The position numbers were made by a program, and so were the translations under genes. Shown here one piece after another: positions 4,979 through 5,631 of a DNA stretch of 5,631 nt. The notes beneath the pieces are model-generated. The model was not told the DNA's origin. It saw nothing but the letters and a program-made list of their open reading frames with translations, and did no database searches. The first letter of the stretch is position 1, and each line of letters begins with the position of its first letter. The stretch comes from Acidobacteriota bacterium (lineage in GTDB: Bacteria; Acidobacteriota; Terriglobia; Bryobacterales; JACQDG01): positions 1 to 5,631 of the forward strand of contig JACQDG010000356.1 of NCBI GenBank assembly GCA_016201185.1, written 5' to 3'.

Positions 4979-5631
4979 GTGCTGGACTTATGGATCGTCA
5001 GGATCATTTTCGTTGCGGTTATGGCTGTTACCGCAATCTATTTGAAACCCTTTGGGTTACGGCAATGGTGGGAGGCCGCAGGGGCGGGATTCCTGCTGGG
5101 CGCCGCGATCCTGCTCTTTGAAGTACGGCTGCGGAGGGCCAGCCTGAAAAGGCTCATCGGCGCCGCCGTAGGCTCGCTGCTGGGCATTATCGGGGCGCTG
5201 TTGATGTGCCTGGTCCTCGACCGAGCCAGCAACACCTTCCAGTTTCAAACGCTCTCCTTCCTCCAGGTCGGGCTGCTTTTGTTCATGACTTACGTCGGCT
5301 TGGTGGTGGGCGCCAACAAGGGCGACATGCTGAACTTGTCTGCCCTGGGCGGGCTGTTCGGCGCCGAAAAGACGCCCAAGAAGTCCTGCAAGATCTTCGA
5401 CACCAGCGTCATCATTGACGGCCGCATTGCAGATATCTGCGAAACGAGCTTTCTCGACGGATTGCTGGTGATTCCGCAGTTCGTTTTGCGTGAGCTGCAA
5501 CTGGTGGCCGATTCGGCCGATTCGCTGAAGCGGAACCGCGGCCGCCGCGGCCTGGACGTGCTGCAGCGCATTCAAAAAATGGCCAACATCAACGTGCAGA
5601 TCGTGGAGGATGATTTCCCGCACATCCGCGA
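4979..5631 (+). CDS. YacL-type integral membrane PIN (PIN-TRAM) protein, 5' part
   Basis: The gene runs off the right edge after 217 codons; the family is usually about 350 residues. The N-terminal part is membrane-embedded, with four hydrophobic segments at about residues 4-22, 34-48, 58-80 and 95-113, as in B. subtilis YacL. A short linker (KTPKKSCK) leads to a PIN nuclease-fold domain beginning KIFDTSVIIDGRIADIC (138-154). Acidic residues that would bind metal are Asp141 and Glu172 (in VLREL). The family block ADSADSLKRNRGRRGLDVL follows at 177-195. The expected C-terminal TRAM RNA-binding domain would lie outside the window. The presumed role is RNA binding or cleavage at the membrane; the physiological substrate of the family is not well established. 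The GTG start is chosen because of the strong Shine-Dalgarno just before it and because it precedes the first helix. The gene has its own promoter and is not part of the dnaB-alr unit. Confidence 0.93.
   Translation, partial: MLDLWIVRIIFVAVMAVTAIYLKPFGLRQWWEAAGAGFLLGAAILLFEVRLRRASLKRLIGAAVGSLLGIIGALLMCLVLDRASNTFQFQTLSFLQVGLLLFMTYVGLVVGANKGDMLNLSALGGLFGAEKTPKKSCKIFDTSVIIDGRIADICETSFLDGLLVIPQFVLRELQLVADSADSLKRNRGRRGLDVLQRIQKMANINVQIVEDDFPHIR

Noticed and set aside
1..5631. CRISPR array, insertion sequence with transposase, or defence system
   Set aside because: No regular repeat-spacer pattern, transposase motif or terminal inverted repeat was found; the only PIN protein is the housekeeping YacL type.

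Overview
The window reads as chromosomal DNA of a GC-rich bacterium. The style of the genes (a Cu2_monooxygenase-type protein, DnaB next to Alr, and a YacL-type PIN protein on a separate promoter) fits an Acidobacteriota-like soil lineage. That placement is inference from protein flavour, not a phylogenetic test. No complete novel system is visible. The interest lies in two broken genes, an unusual tRNA promoter and a motif-rich gap before dnaB.

Layout, left to right. (1) 1-618: the 3' part of a PotD-like polyamine-binding protein gene. (2) 619-about 757: non-coding or remnant sequence, possibly a dispersed repeat, ending in a short PIN-like start peptide. (3) About 758-1385: a 3' fragment of a copper type II monooxygenase-like gene with no proper start. 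(4) 1366-1623, minus strand: a small unrecognised ORF with its own ribosome binding site and candidate promoter, overlapping the fragment tail to tail. (5) 1793-1870, minus strand: tRNA-Pro(CGG) with an excellent promoter at 1879-1907 and a candidate terminator. (6) 1908-2286: an AT-richer gap holding several DnaA-box-like CCACA motifs. (7) 2287-3675: intact dnaB, the replicative helicase. (8) 3709-4824: alr, alanine racemase, interrupted by one in-frame TAG at 3967-3969 but otherwise complete. (9) 4861-4889: a strong extended -10 promoter, then a leader hairpin and a near-consensus Shine-Dalgarno. (10) 4979-5631: the start of a YacL-type membrane PIN (probably PIN-TRAM) protein running off the right edge.

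How the genes relate. dnaB and alr are probably one transcription unit (33-bp gap, no visible promoter or terminator between them), an adjacency also known in E. coli. The YacL-like gene starts its own unit. The tRNA is transcribed divergently from dnaB, so the 1908-2286 gap carries upstream control sequence for dnaB. The left third (600-1625) looks like decayed or rearranged accessory DNA.
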